Shown here piece by piece: positions 47,464 to 58,400 of a stretch of 64,000 bases of DNA. Under the pieces are notes generated by a model. That model worked only from the letters and a program-made list of their open reading frames with translations, ran no database searches and was not told the DNA's origin. The stretch's first letter is position 1; every line of letters begins with the position of its first letter. A program made the position numbers and the translations under genes. The stretch is from Hyunsoonleella aestuarii (GTDB lineage: Bacteria; Bacteroidota; Bacteroidia; Flavobacteriales; Flavobacteriaceae), in NCBI RefSeq assembly GCF_006148925.1, contig NZ_VAWB01000001.1, positions 710,001-774,000 of the forward strand, in the 5' to 3' direction.

Positions 47464-47756
47464 ACGTATTGCTTAATAATTCCAATAAGTGAATTAGCAT
47501 CTTGCTCACCACTTTGACGCCATTTCATTTCACCATCTTTATAGATAATTAACGTTGGCAAACCTTTAACTCGAAGAGCATCGGCTAATTCTTGATTTTT
47601 TTCAACGTCAATCTTTATAACTTTCGCTTTATCACCAAGAGCAGCAGCTACATCTCTAAGTACAGCATGCATCGCTGTAGATTGGTCATTCCATTCTGTA
47701 TAGAAATCTAAAAGAACAGGAATATCAACGTCAATAAGTTCACCAAATTTTGACAT
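47460..47756 (-). CDS. Thioredoxin-fold protein lacking both active-site cysteines
   Basis: A 98-residue protein of thioredoxin length and pattern: LLDFYTEW (residues 15-22), the conserved cis-proline loop KGLPTLIIYKDG (Pro67), and the VIKIDVEKN strand. The active site WCGPC is replaced by W22-N-D-Q-S26, and there is no cysteine in the whole protein, so it cannot be a dithiol oxidoreductase. It may act as a chaperone-like or protein-binding thioredoxin. A possible -7 element TAGGTTTG lies at 47789-47796. Its stop codon overlaps that of the convergent deacetylase gene (47460-47463). Confidence 0.9.
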   Translation of the reverse strand: MSKFGELIDVDIPVLLDFYTEWNDQSTAMHAVLRDVAAALGDKAKVIKIDVEKNQELADALRVKGLPTLIIYKDGEMKWRQSGEQDANSLIGIIKQYV

Positions 47757-47902
47757 ATCTTTTTAATTATTAGTCAAATAAACTTCTACAAACCTACATA
47801 TTTTTTTCATATTAAAAATATTTGCGATTATTCGCTAGGTTTTTCTCAATCTGTTAACATAAAAATAAGCAATTTCTTGTTAAAAACAATATATAATAAC
47901 AA

Positions 47903-49138
47903 TTATGCATTTGCGGTTCCCTTCTTTAATTTTATAACCGTAATTTCTGGCCAAATACCTACACGCCCAGGAAAGGCTAAATACCCAAATCCGCGATTAA
48001 CATTTATATATTGACCCAGCTCTTCATAGATTCCTGCCCAATACTTATAGCGCCATTTCACAGGACTCCATTTAAACCACCCTGGAATCTCAATGCCAAA
48101 CTGCATTCCATGCGTATGACCACTTAAGGTAAGATGAAAATGATTATTATCATTTATAACCTCTTTTTCCCAATGAGACGGATCGTGACTCATCAATATC
48201 TTGAAATCATTTTTCTCAACTGAACGGACAGCCTTTTTTAGGTCACCAGCTTTTTTAAAACCTCCAGCACCCCAGTTTTCTACACCTATTAGTGCAATAC
48301 GTTCACCTTGTCTTTCTAAAAATCGGTTTTCATTTAGTAATAAATCGAACCCTATCTCTTTTTGAATCGCTTTTAAGTATTCTAAATTTTTAGTTTTAGC
48401 TTCTTCAGAATCCCAATGAATATAGTCTCCATAATCGTGATTACCCAATACTGAGTACAAACCATCCTTAGCCTGAAGACGGCTAAAGATATCTATATAA
48501 GGTTTCATCTCTTCAGCTTTATTATTTACCATATCGCCGGTAAATAAAATGGCATCACTGTGTTGCTCATTTATTAAATCGACAGCATAAGCTACCTTAT
48601 CCATGTTATCAAAACTCCCTGAATGTATATCACTTATTTGGGTGATTTGATAGCCATCAAAAGCTAAAGGCAGGTCTTCAAACTGAAGTGTGTATTCAAA
48701 AACCTTGTAATTATATTTACCTTTATAAATTCCATAGATAATAGCACCAAAAGGGATAGCTGCGATACCCATTGCAAGCTTACTTATAAATTGTCTTCTA
48801 GATGCAAAATAATTTCCCTTAGCAGTTTCTCCTTCTGTAAAGTACCTAAAAATTGCTTGTGGCACTCTAAAGACATCTTCACCAAACATTATTATAAATA
48901 AAATCATTTTTGGAATTAGCAATGCTATAAAAAACCCAAAAGCATACGAATGCGCATGAGAAAAACCATCTCGCCTATTAAACCCGTAATAATGAAAAAC
49001 AAAATTCCCAATCACTAAAAAAGTAAGTAACCAATAAGGGCCTTGAACCCATGGGTTTTTTGAAAGTGTTTTTAGCGATTGAAAGGCATATATGTCAATT
49101 ATTAAGAAAAATAGTAGAAAAATTGTCCACCTAATCAT
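47903..49138 (-). CDS. Membrane-anchored metallophosphoesterase
   Basis: A 411-residue protein with about four membrane segments in the first 150 residues and a calcineurin-like phosphoesterase domain. Metal-binding motifs are SDIHSGS, FTGDMVNN, LGNHDY, MSHDP and SGHTHGMQ, all intact. Relatives include YkuE/LpxH-like enzymes acting on phospholipid or glycan phosphates; the substrate here is unknown. It stands alone, with a candidate -7 element TATCTTTG at 49152-49159 and a very short leader. Confidence 0.92.
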   Translation of the reverse strand: MIRWTIFLLFFLIIDIYAFQSLKTLSKNPWVQGPYWLLTFLVIGNFVFHYYGFNRRDGFSHAHSYAFGFFIALLIPKMILFIIMFGEDVFRVPQAIFRYFTEGETAKGNYFASRRQFISKLAMGIAAIPFGAIIYGIYKGKYNYKVFEYTLQFEDLPLAFDGYQITQISDIHSGSFDNMDKVAYAVDLINEQHSDAILFTGDMVNNKAEEMKPYIDIFSRLQAKDGLYSVLGNHDYGDYIHWDSEEAKTKNLEYLKAIQKEIGFDLLLNENRFLERQGERIALIGVENWGAGGFKKAGDLKKAVRSVEKNDFKILMSHDPSHWEKEVINDNNHFHLTLSGHTHGMQFGIEIPGWFKWSPVKWRYKYWAGIYEELGQYINVNRGFGYLAFPGRVGIWPEITVIKLKKGTANA

Positions 49139-49283
49139 ACCGTTTTTTTATCAAAGATAAAGGTAATCTATCTCTATCTTTAAAAATAAGAGGTTATTTA
49201 ACTTATAGTTAAGAATTAAAAATACACCACGGTCAAACTAAAAAATGAAAACATCTTAAATACTTTTTACGAGTAACTTTTCG

Positions 49284-49291
49284 TAGCTTTG
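49284..49291 (+). promoter_or_regulatory. Candidate -7 element of polA
   Basis: TAGCTTTG matches TAnnTTTG and lies 22 nt before the polA ATG at 49314. A T-run rather than TTG is found at -33. Confidence 0.4.
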
Positions 49292-49313
49292 ATTTTCTAT
49301 CAAAACAATCAAC

Positions 49314-52163
49314 ATGTCAGACCAAAAACGCCTTTTTTTAGTAGATGCCTACGCCTTAATTTTTCGCGGTTATTATGCCTTTATAAAAAATCCAAGAATC
49401 AACTCAAAGGGTGAAGACACTTCGGCTATTATGGGTTTTATGAATTCGCTTTTGGATGTGATTAAACGGGAGCGACCAGACCACTTAGCAGTTTGTTTTG
49501 ATAAAGGTGGAAGCACCGACCGTGTTGAAATGTTTGAAGCTTACAAAGCTAATAGAGACGAAACACCAGAAGGCATAAAAACTGCTGTTCCTTACATTTA
49601 CGAGATATTGAAAGCCATGCATATTCCTATTATGGTTAAAGAAGGGTATGAGGCAGATGATGTGATTGGAACCTTATCTCGTCAAGCGGAAAAGGAAGGT
49701 TTCAAAACCTATATGGTTACACCAGATAAAGATTTTGCTCAATTGGTAACCGAGAATATTTTCATGTACCGCCCTGTATTTGGTGGTGGTTATGAAACTT
49801 GGGGCATTCCCGAAGTTCAAAAAAAGTTTGAAGTGACCGACCCAATGCAAGTGATAGACTTTCTGGGTATGATGGGCGATTCTAGTGATAACATCCCTGG
49901 ATTACCAGGAGTTGGCGAGAAAACCGCTAAAAAATTCATTGCGCAGTTTGGTAGTATGGAAGGGCTATTAGCAAATACCAATCAACTAAAAGGCAAAATA
50001 AAGGAGAAGGTTGAAGCTAATGGTGAATTGGGGTTACTTTCAAAAAAATTGGCAACTATTATGCTAGATGTACCAGTAAACTTTAATGCCAAAGATTTTG
50101 AACTCGACCATCCCGATATTGAAAAGGTTAAAGAAATATTTCAAAATTTAGAATTTCGAAGACTTACCGAGAACTTCCTTAAGACATTTGCTACTGAAAT
50201 TCCTAATACAACTCCGGAACAAGACAACTCTAAACCCAAAGAAGATAATAAACCTGAACCAAAAGAGCCTAAATCTGCTGGTGCAGGACAGTTTTCTTTA
50301 TTTGGTGCAGATCCATCTAATGAAGCAGAAACAATTAATGCATACACTCGAAAAACGGCTGAAACCACATCGCATTTTTATCAAAGTGTAGCTTCTGGAA
50401 TGGCTACTAAATTATTCATTAAAAATTTGATGAGTCAATTTTCGGTTTGTTTTGATACTGAAACCACTGGGTTGAATCCATTAACTGCAGAATTGGTAGG
50501 CATCGCTTTCTCATGGGAAGTAGGCAAAGGGTTTTACTTACCATTTCCTGAAGATAAAAATGAAGCTCAAGAACTCATAGAGGAACTGCGTCCGTTTTTT
50601 GAAAGTGAAACCATTCAAAAAGTAGGACAGAATTTAAAATACGATATAAAAGTTTTAGCAAAATATAATGTTGATGTAAAAGGTAAGTTGTTCGACACCA
50701 TGCTCGCGCATTATCTTATAAATCCAGATATGCGGCATAATATGGATGTGCTGGCCGAAACCTACTTAAACTACACTCCTATTTCCATTGAAACCCTTAT
50801 TGGTAAAAAAGGAAAGAACCAATTATCGATGCGTGAAGTCCCTTTAGAAAAACAAACCGAATATGCGGTTGAAGACGCGGATATCACATTGCAGTTAAAA
50901 GAGCATTTTCAAAACGAATTAGGAGAAGCCAATACTCAGAAATTATTTGATGAGATTGAAATTCCGTTGCTGCGTGTTTTGGCGGCTATGGAATTAGAAG
51001 GGATCAATTTAGATAAAGGCTTTTTAAATGGACTGTCCGAACAACTAGACAAAGACATAAAAACATTAGAAAGTAAAATTTATTTAGAAGCTGGAGAAGA
51101 ATTTAATATAGCATCACCAAAGCAGTTAGGAGTTATTCTTTTTGAGAAAATGAAGTTGGTTGATAAACCAAAAAAAACAAAATCGGGACAATATTCTACT
51201 GCGGAAGATGTGTTGAGTTATTTAGCTAAAGATCACGACATTATTCAAAATATTTTAGATTTTAGAGGGTTGTCAAAATTAAAAAGCACCTACGTGGACG
51301 CATTACCAACACAGGTTGAAGAAGGAACAGGTCGAGTACATACCGATTATATGCAAACAGTTGCAGCAACAGGTCGTTTGAGTAGCAACAATCCGAATCT
51401 TCAAAACATTCCAATTAGAACAGAACGAGGGCGACAAGTTAGAAAAGCTTTTATACCAAAAAATGAGGACTACATTTTATTAGCTGCAGATTACTCACAA
51501 ATAGAACTTCGAATTATTGCTGCCTTAAGTAAAGAAGAAACAATGATTGAAGCATTTAAAAATGGAGAAGATATTCATGCCTCTACGGCTTCAAAAGTAT
51601 TTAATGTCCCTTTAAATGAAGTCACTCGTGAGCAACGTAGCAATGCTAAAACTGTTAACTTCGGGATTATTTACGGGGTTTCTGCCTTCGGATTAAGTAA
51701 TCAAACCGATTTATCTAGAAGTGAATCTAAAGAACTTATTGACACTTATTACGAGACCTATCCAAAATTGCGTGCTTACATCAATGAGCAAGTCGATTTT
51801 GCTCGTGACAATGGCTATGTGCAAACCGTTTTAGGGCGTCGCCGTTATTTAAAAGATATCAATTCTCGTAATGCGGTAGTTCGTGGTGCTGCAGAGCGTA
51901 ATGCCGTAAACGCACCCATTCAAGGAAGTGCTGCAGATATCATAAAGATTGCAATGATTAACATTTACAATAAGCTTAAAGAAGGTAATTATAAAACCAA
52001 AATGTTATTACAAGTGCATGATGAATTAGTTTTTGATGTTTATAAACCTGAACTTGAAGTCATGAAATCTTTGATTAAAACCGAAATGGAAAGTGCTTTT
52101 AAACTAGAAGTTCCTTTGGATGTGGAGTTAGATGCAGGTGATAATTGGTTAGAGGCACATTAA
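49314..52163 (+). CDS. polA: DNA polymerase I
   Basis: Repair and primer-removal polymerase, 949 residues with all three activities visible. The 5' nuclease is at about 1-290 (EGYEADDVIGTL, GDSSDNIPGLPGVGEKTA). The 3'-5' exonuclease is at about 370-560 with its full acidic set: FDTET (Asp381, Glu383), GQNLKYD and YAVEDAD. The polymerase is at about 560-949 with motif A DYSQIELR (Asp726), motif B NFGIIYG and motif C VHDEL (Asp903). A disordered Pro/Glu/Lys linker at about 298-345 carries QFSLF (326-330), which resembles a sliding-clamp-binding motif. The gene ends one base before the convergent radical SAM gene. Confidence 0.97.
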   Translation: MSDQKRLFLVDAYALIFRGYYAFIKNPRINSKGEDTSAIMGFMNSLLDVIKRERPDHLAVCFDKGGSTDRVEMFEAYKANRDETPEGIKTAVPYIYEILKAMHIPIMVKEGYEADDVIGTLSRQAEKEGFKTYMVTPDKDFAQLVTENIFMYRPVFGGGYETWGIPEVQKKFEVTDPMQVIDFLGMMGDSSDNIPGLPGVGEKTAKKFIAQFGSMEGLLANTNQLKGKIKEKVEANGELGLLSKKLATIMLDVPVNFNAKDFELDHPDIEKVKEIFQNLEFRRLTENFLKTFATEIPNTTPEQDNSKPKEDNKPEPKEPKSAGAGQFSLFGADPSNEAETINAYTRKTAETTSHFYQSVASGMATKLFIKNLMSQFSVCFDTETTGLNPLTAELVGIAFSWEVGKGFYLPFPEDKNEAQELIEELRPFFESETIQKVGQNLKYDIKVLAKYNVDVKGKLFDTMLAHYLINPDMRHNMDVLAETYLNYTPISIETLIGKKGKNQLSMREVPLEKQTEYAVEDADITLQLKEHFQNELGEANTQKLFDEIEIPLLRVLAAMELEGINLDKGFLNGLSEQLDKDIKTLESKIYLEAGEEFNIASPKQLGVILFEKMKLVDKPKKTKSGQYSTAEDVLSYLAKDHDIIQNILDFRGLSKLKSTYVDALPTQVEEGTGRVHTDYMQTVAATGRLSSNNPNLQNIPIRTERGRQVRKAFIPKNEDYILLAADYSQIELRIIAALSKEETMIEAFKNGEDIHASTASKVFNVPLNEVTREQRSNAKTVNFGIIYGVSAFGLSNQTDLSRSESKELIDTYYETYPKLRAYINEQVDFARDNGYVQTVLGRRRYLKDINSRNAVVRGAAERNAVNAPIQGSAADIIKIAMINIYNKLKEGNYKTKMLLQVHDELVFDVYKPELEVMKSLIKTEMESAFKLEVPLDVELDAGDNWLEAH

Positions 52164-54116
52164 TTACCTACGCTTCTTCTTTCCCCGATACTTCACCTTA
52201 TTTTTCCGTTTATTAAATGGAACAGCATCATCAAAGGTATGTTTGGCTTCATCGCTCGGTTTATTTTTGCGCCATTTCTCGATTTTTGCTGGCAGTAATA
52301 CATCTAATAAATCTTGACGCCCCAACTTATTTAAAGTATTTTTAATCCAAGCTTTATTTTCATCCTTATACCAAAAGAAAAAGCGATGTTGTTCATCCTT
52401 TTCTTTTCTAGTCTTTGGGGTTTTAACTTTCTTAAGTGTGTATGGATGATACCCACTGTAATATATCACTGTTGCTACCGTCATAGGAGTTGGCGTAAAT
52501 CCTTGCACCTGTTCTAGTTGAAAGCCCAAATCTTTTGTTTCGGCAGCCAAATTAGCCATATCTTCAGCTTCACAAGCTGGGTGATTCGAAATAAAATACG
52601 GTATTAATTGCAGTTTTAACCCTTTCTTAATATTAATCTTATCAAAACGCTCCTTAAACTTATGGAAATAACTAAACGAAGGTTTACGCATCAATTTCAA
52701 CACGGGATCACTAGTATGCTCTGGCGCTACTTTTAAACGTCCAGATACGTGCTTCGTCATCACCTCCTCAGTATAATCATCCAACTCCTTTGGGTCGGCA
52801 TTTTTATTGAACTCTGGCACTAACATATCATGCCGAATACCAGATCCAATAAAAGATTTCTTTACTTTCGGATGGCTATCCACCGCTTTATATAAATCTG
52901 TTAAAGGCTTATGAGACGTATCCAGATTGCTACAAATAACAGGCGAAATACACGAAGGCGCTACACACTTATCGCAAATCGATTGCACTTTCCCTTTCAT
53001 CTTATACATATTCGCACTTGGGCCACCAATATCAGATAAATACCCTTTAAAATCTGGCATATTTGCTACCTTATCTACCTCTCGCAACACCGATTCTTGA
53101 CTTCGAGACGCAATAAACTTTCCTTGGTGTGCAGAAATAGTACAGAAACTACACCCTCCAAAACATCCACGGTGGATGTTAATAGAAAACTTAATCATTT
53201 CAAACGCAGGAATGGGTCCGCGTTTGTTATATTTTGGATGCGGTAAACGTGTATAAGGCAACTCAAAAGAGGCATCAATTTCATCCTCCGTCATTGTGGG
53301 ATAAGGCGGATTAATCATCAACGTTTTATCACCTACCTTCTGAAAAATTCTACGAGCAGCTAATTTGTTACTCTCCTGCTCTATAATTTTAAAATTAGAA
53401 GCATATTTCTTTTTATCCTTCAAACAAACCTCATGCGATGCAATTTCAACATCCTCCCAATTACTATTCTTCGGAATTTTAGCATCAGCATTCAATAAAA
53501 CAGCCGTTTGCTTAATAGTGGTAATGCTCGAAAACGGCACCCCTTTTTGTATTAAACGAACCACTTCTCTCAAAGGTTGTTCACCCATTCCATATACCAA
53601 CATATCAGCCTTTGAGCTTTCCAAAATTGTAGGCATCAGCGTATCACTCCAGTAATCATAATGCGTTACACGACGTAATGATGCCTCAATACCACCAAGT
53701 AAAACAGGTACATCAGGCCATTTCTCCTTTAAAATTTTCGAATAAACCGTCGTTGCATAATCTGGGCGAAAACCAATATCTCCGTTAGGCGTATATGCAT
53801 CCTTATCACGACGTTTTTTATTCGCATTGTAATTACTAATCATGGGGTCCATACAGCCACCTGTTACTCCAAAAAACAATTTCGGAGCCCCCAATTTTAC
53901 AAAATCCTGAAGGTTATCATTTACATTTGGTTGTGGCACAATAGCCACTCGCAAACCAAAATTTTCCAGCAAACGCCCAATTACAGCAGGCCCAAACGTA
54001 GGATGATCCACGTAAGCATCGCCACTAAATAGGATAACGTCCAGTTCATCCCATCCGCGAATTTTCACCTCTTTATTTGTGGTAGGCAACCAACTGGAAA
54101 GTTTTAATTCCTCCAT
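52164..54116 (-). CDS. YgiQ family radical SAM protein
   Basis: A 650-residue protein with an N-terminal cobalamin-binding-like region (GDAYVDHPTFG), the radical SAM cluster motif Cys318-x3-Cys322-x2-Cys325 (GCFGGCSFC), an additional Cys-rich segment (CDKCVAPSCISPVICSN), and a very basic tail (KNKVKYRGKKKRR). This is the UPF0313/YgiQ family, widespread and without an assigned reaction. It converges on polA with no gap between the stops. Confidence 0.92.
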   Translation of the reverse strand: MEELKLSSWLPTTNKEVKIRGWDELDVILFSGDAYVDHPTFGPAVIGRLLENFGLRVAIVPQPNVNDNLQDFVKLGAPKLFFGVTGGCMDPMISNYNANKKRRDKDAYTPNGDIGFRPDYATTVYSKILKEKWPDVPVLLGGIEASLRRVTHYDYWSDTLMPTILESSKADMLVYGMGEQPLREVVRLIQKGVPFSSITTIKQTAVLLNADAKIPKNSNWEDVEIASHEVCLKDKKKYASNFKIIEQESNKLAARRIFQKVGDKTLMINPPYPTMTEDEIDASFELPYTRLPHPKYNKRGPIPAFEMIKFSINIHRGCFGGCSFCTISAHQGKFIASRSQESVLREVDKVANMPDFKGYLSDIGGPSANMYKMKGKVQSICDKCVAPSCISPVICSNLDTSHKPLTDLYKAVDSHPKVKKSFIGSGIRHDMLVPEFNKNADPKELDDYTEEVMTKHVSGRLKVAPEHTSDPVLKLMRKPSFSYFHKFKERFDKINIKKGLKLQLIPYFISNHPACEAEDMANLAAETKDLGFQLEQVQGFTPTPMTVATVIYYSGYHPYTLKKVKTPKTRKEKDEQHRFFFWYKDENKAWIKNTLNKLGRQDLLDVLLPAKIEKWRKNKPSDEAKHTFDDAVPFNKRKNKVKYRGKKKRR

Positions 54117-54205
54117 AGCCCTGCAAAAATAGACAAAAAACTACGCATCACATGATATTTGAAAGAATGACCACCCCACAAATAAGTAATTTCAAGAAAT
54201 CCATG

Positions 54206-54213
54206 TATTTTTG
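54206..54213 (+). promoter_or_regulatory. Candidate -7 element of the Sua5-type gene
   Basis: TATTTTTG followed by CAGCGCT, the same arrangement as the rimP element at 43186-43193. It lies 19 nt before the ATG at 54233. Confidence 0.45.
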
Positions 54214-54232
54214 CAGCGCTTTAAATTAATTA

Positions 54233-55192
54233 ATGAGCGTTATTTCGAAAGACATACAAAAAGCCATTGCACTTTTAAGTGCAGACAAATTGGTTGCCAT
54301 TCCAACTGAAACAGTCTATGGCTTAGCTGGAAATATTTATAGCAAAACCGCTATAAAAAGAATTTTTGAAACTAAAAAACGCCCTTTTTTCAACCCTTTA
54401 ATCGTTCACATTCCATCAGTAGATGCTTTATCGGATATTGTAAGTTACGTCCCTAAAAAAGCAAGATTATTAGCCGAAGCCTTTTGGCCAGGATCAATGA
54501 CCTTGGTTTTAAAAAAACAAGTTACAATACCAGATATAATAACAGCTGGAAAAGAAACCGTAGCGGTTCGTGTTCCGAAACATCCTGTAACTTTGGAATT
54601 ACTAAAACAACTCCCTTTTCCTCTAGCAGCTCCAAGCGCCAACCCTTTCGGGAGTATTAGCCCTACAAAACCAGAACACGTTGAACGTTATTTCAAAGAT
54701 GCTATCGGCCAAGTTCTAGATGGTGGCGCATGCATTAATGGAATAGAATCAACCATCATAGGTTTTGAAAATGATGAACCTATCATTTATCGTTTAGGTG
54801 CTTTACCTATAGAAGATATTGAAGCTGTTGTTGGTAAAGTAGCTATAAAAAACAAAAAAGAAATTAATCCAGATGCTCCAGGAATGCTAGAGCGTCATTA
54901 CGCACCATCAACCAAAACATTTCTAACCGAAAATATTTCACAAGAATTAAAAAAACATTTAGGAAAACGCATTGGAATCTTAGTTTTTAAATCAGTCATA
55001 AAGGATAGTAATATTACATCTCAAATTATTTTATCCGAAAAAGGAGATATGCAAGAAGCGGCATCACACCTTTATAATGCTATGCACGATTTAGACCACC
55101 AGAACCTAGATGTTATTATTGCAGAACGTTTTCCTAATTTTGGATTAGGAAAATCTATTAATGACAGACTTGAACGCGCTACATTTAATTAG
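54233..55192 (+). CDS. Threonylcarbamoyl-AMP synthase, Sua5-type
   Basis: Makes threonylcarbamoyl-adenylate from threonine, bicarbonate and ATP, the first step of the t6A modification of ANN-decoding tRNAs. The YrdC domain (about 1-200) shows LVAIPTETVYGLAGN, KKRPFFNPLIVHI and APSANPFGSISPT. The further domain (about 200-319; DAPGMLERHYAPST) makes this the longer Sua5 form rather than the short TsaC form. It is divergent from the YgiQ-type gene. Confidence 0.94.
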   Translation: MSVISKDIQKAIALLSADKLVAIPTETVYGLAGNIYSKTAIKRIFETKKRPFFNPLIVHIPSVDALSDIVSYVPKKARLLAEAFWPGSMTLVLKKQVTIPDIITAGKETVAVRVPKHPVTLELLKQLPFPLAAPSANPFGSISPTKPEHVERYFKDAIGQVLDGGACINGIESTIIGFENDEPIIYRLGALPIEDIEAVVGKVAIKNKKEINPDAPGMLERHYAPSTKTFLTENISQELKKHLGKRIGILVFKSVIKDSNITSQIILSEKGDMQEAASHLYNAMHDLDHQNLDVIIAERFPNFGLGKSINDRLERATFN

Positions 55193-55402
55193 TTCCTAGC
55201 TCGAATTCATTATGATTTTACAACGAAAATTAAACCCTTCAACGACTTTTATGTAAGTTTTATCTAAAACCGCTTCCATACATCTATTAATTTTAGGATT
55301 TTCTTAACAATAGTTTATATTGGTCTCACTTTGAGTACGTTATTTCCCTCCTTCGTTAACTGTTATTCAATAGTTGATTAATCAATTTAACCCCCATCTA
55401 CA

Positions 55403-58400
55403 ATGAAAACCAAAATTAAATTCTTTGGGTTTTTTACTATTCTACTGACTTTTCTTCTTTTAAGTCTTTCAGTAAATGCTCAAATTCACGAAAAGTTAGA
55501 ACGCAGTGGTAATTACACTTTCAAACAAATTGTTAACCAGTCCGAACAGCATTTCGATCGCATAGGCCGGGGCAAAGGTGTTGGCTATAAACAATTTCAA
55601 AGATGGAAATACTGGGCTGAACGTAACCTTGAAGACAATGGTAAAGTTAGAAATACCATGAAAGCGTTACAGTCTTACAAAAAATTCTCAAAGGAAAGTA
55701 AGGCCTCGGAATCCAAAAGTTCTGGCGATGCTAAAATTGCTGCCGCTAGAAGTTTTGCGACTAGTTATGTTGAATTAGGACCTTTAACATCCACATATAC
55801 TTCAACATGGTCTTCTGGTCTTGGGAGGGTAAGTGCTATTGGGCTTGACCCAAACAATGATAATCATATTTTAGTTGGATCTCCAACTGGTGGCATCTGG
55901 AAAACAACCAACCTAGGAGGTACTTGGACACCTTTATTTGATGACCAAGCTAATATTGATGTTTATGCACTTGAAATTTCCCATAGCAATTCCAACCACT
56001 ATTGGGCTGGTCTAAATGGGGGCCTAGTAAGAACTACTAATGGTGGTACAAGTTGGTCGAATGTTTCAGGTATTGATACTAACGATCTATATAATACTAT
56101 TACAGTGCATCCAACCGATCCCAATATTATTTTTGCAATCGGACAATATCGAGGAAAGGTTTTCAAATCTACAGATGGCGGAAACAGTTTTTCATTGATG
56201 TTGGATATAACCAAAGATTTATTCGACTTAGAATTTCATCCAACCAACCCTAATATTATTTACGTTTCAGGAGAAGATACAGTTTACAAATCAACAAATG
56301 GAGGAAACGCTTTCTCTCAAGTAACAACTGGTCCATGGAACGGTTCTAGCAATGTAATTATGTTAGCTACTACTCTTGCTGCTCCTAACAATCTTTATGC
56401 ACTTGAAGAGCAAGGTGGCGGTTTTAATGCTTTATACTTATCACAAGATGCAGGAAGTACTTGGACAACATTAGATAGTTATGATGGCACAAATAACATT
56501 ATGGGCTACGATCAAAATGTACAAAGTGGGCAAGCTCCTCGAGATATGGACATAGTTGTATCTCCTGTAAATGGTAACATCATTCATGTTGCAGGTGTTG
56601 AAACATGGCGTTCGAACGATTTGGGACAAAACTGGACGAAAACTACAAGATGGAATGCTCCGGGAGCAAGCGACTTTATACATGCAGACATCGACCTTTT
56701 AATTTACGATGGAAACCGAATAGTAGCTGGCACTGATGGCGGAATCTTCTATTCTACCGATGAAGCTAATAATTGGACAGACATTTCTGCTGGTTTGGCT
56801 ATTAGACAATTTTACAGAATTGGTGCTTCTGAGACGGATGCAGATAGAGTTTCTGGCGGGAGTCAAGATAATGGTACAGGAACATTAGTTTCTGGAACTT
56901 GGAGAGACTGGCTTGGTGCCGATGGTATGGAAACCTTTATAGATTGGAATAATGCCGATATTATTTATGGTACTAGTCAAAATGGAACATTTTATAAGTC
57001 TATTGATGGTGGTAATTCCAGAACATCAATATCTAATTCACCACCTAATGGAAACTGGGTAACTCCTTTCGAACAAGACCCAGTTAACCCTTCAACAATA
57101 TATGCGGCTGTAAATCAAGTCTATAAAAGTACTAATGGCGGTGGTAGCTGGTCAACCATTTCTAATTTCTCAAGCGGAAATGCCGACGAAATGAAAATAT
57201 CACCGGTAGACCCCAACTATATTTATGTCAGTTATGGGGCAACTCTTTACACAACAACAAATGGTGGCTCCAACTGGACAATACGTTCCATTCCTGCTGG
57301 ATCAAGAATTAACTATATTACGGTTCATCCTACAGATGCTTTGCGACTAGCTATTGCAGTTTCTGGCTCAAGTAATAAGCTGCATGAAAGTTTGGATGGC
57401 GGTGCAACTTGGACAAATATTACAGGTAACATACCTTCTTCTGTAAGTATTGAATGTGTATTGTATGATGAGGCATCTGATGGTGGCTTCTATGCAGGTG
57501 GAAATCCTGGTATTTATTATACCAGCGATACAGCAGCTCCAAGTTATAGTGATGTTACAATAAATTTACCAAAAGTCCGTATTACGGAATTAGAAATACG
57601 AAACCAAGTATTATATGTTGGCACCTATGGTCGAGGACTTTGGAAATACGACTTTGGTTGTGACGGCAGTTTAACCGGACAAGCTTGTAATGATTTTGAC
57701 GCCTGTACAGAAAATGATGTGTATGATGCTAACTGCGATTGTGCAGGAACGCCAGTAGCAGACTCCGATAACGATGGTGTATGCGATACCATAGACCAAT
57801 GTCCAGGTTTTGATGATAACATAGATATCGACCAGGATGGTATACCAGATGCATGTGATTCTAGTGTAGACTGTAATTCATGCGAAACTGTGATAAGTAA
57901 TTTTCCAGATGTCGAGGATTTTGAAAGCGGAACAAATGGTATATGTCAATTTGGATCGGATGATTTAGACTGGACAGTAAATAGTGGATCTACTGGATCT
58001 ACTGGAACAGGACCTTCTGGCGCTCATTCTGGTTCAAATTATTTTTATGTAGAAGCTAGTGATCCTAACTTCCCAACTAAAGTGGCTAAATTCAAAGGCT
58101 CATGTTTTGACGTATCCGACGCCAGTGCAGCATCAATAGATTTCTGGTATCACATGTATGGTGGTTCGGTTAATGAATTAAAACTAGATATCTCAACCGA
58201 TGGAGGCACAAATTATACAACTGTATGGACTCAAACGGGTAATAAAGGAGACTTATGGTTAAATGCTAATGTAGATTTAACTGCCTATATTGGATCTGAG
58301 TTAACCTATGCATTTACTGTAACGACAGGAACTAGTTGGAGCAGTGACATTGCAGTAGACTTAATCACTGTCGATGCTAGTTTTGGCGCATGTTCTTCAA

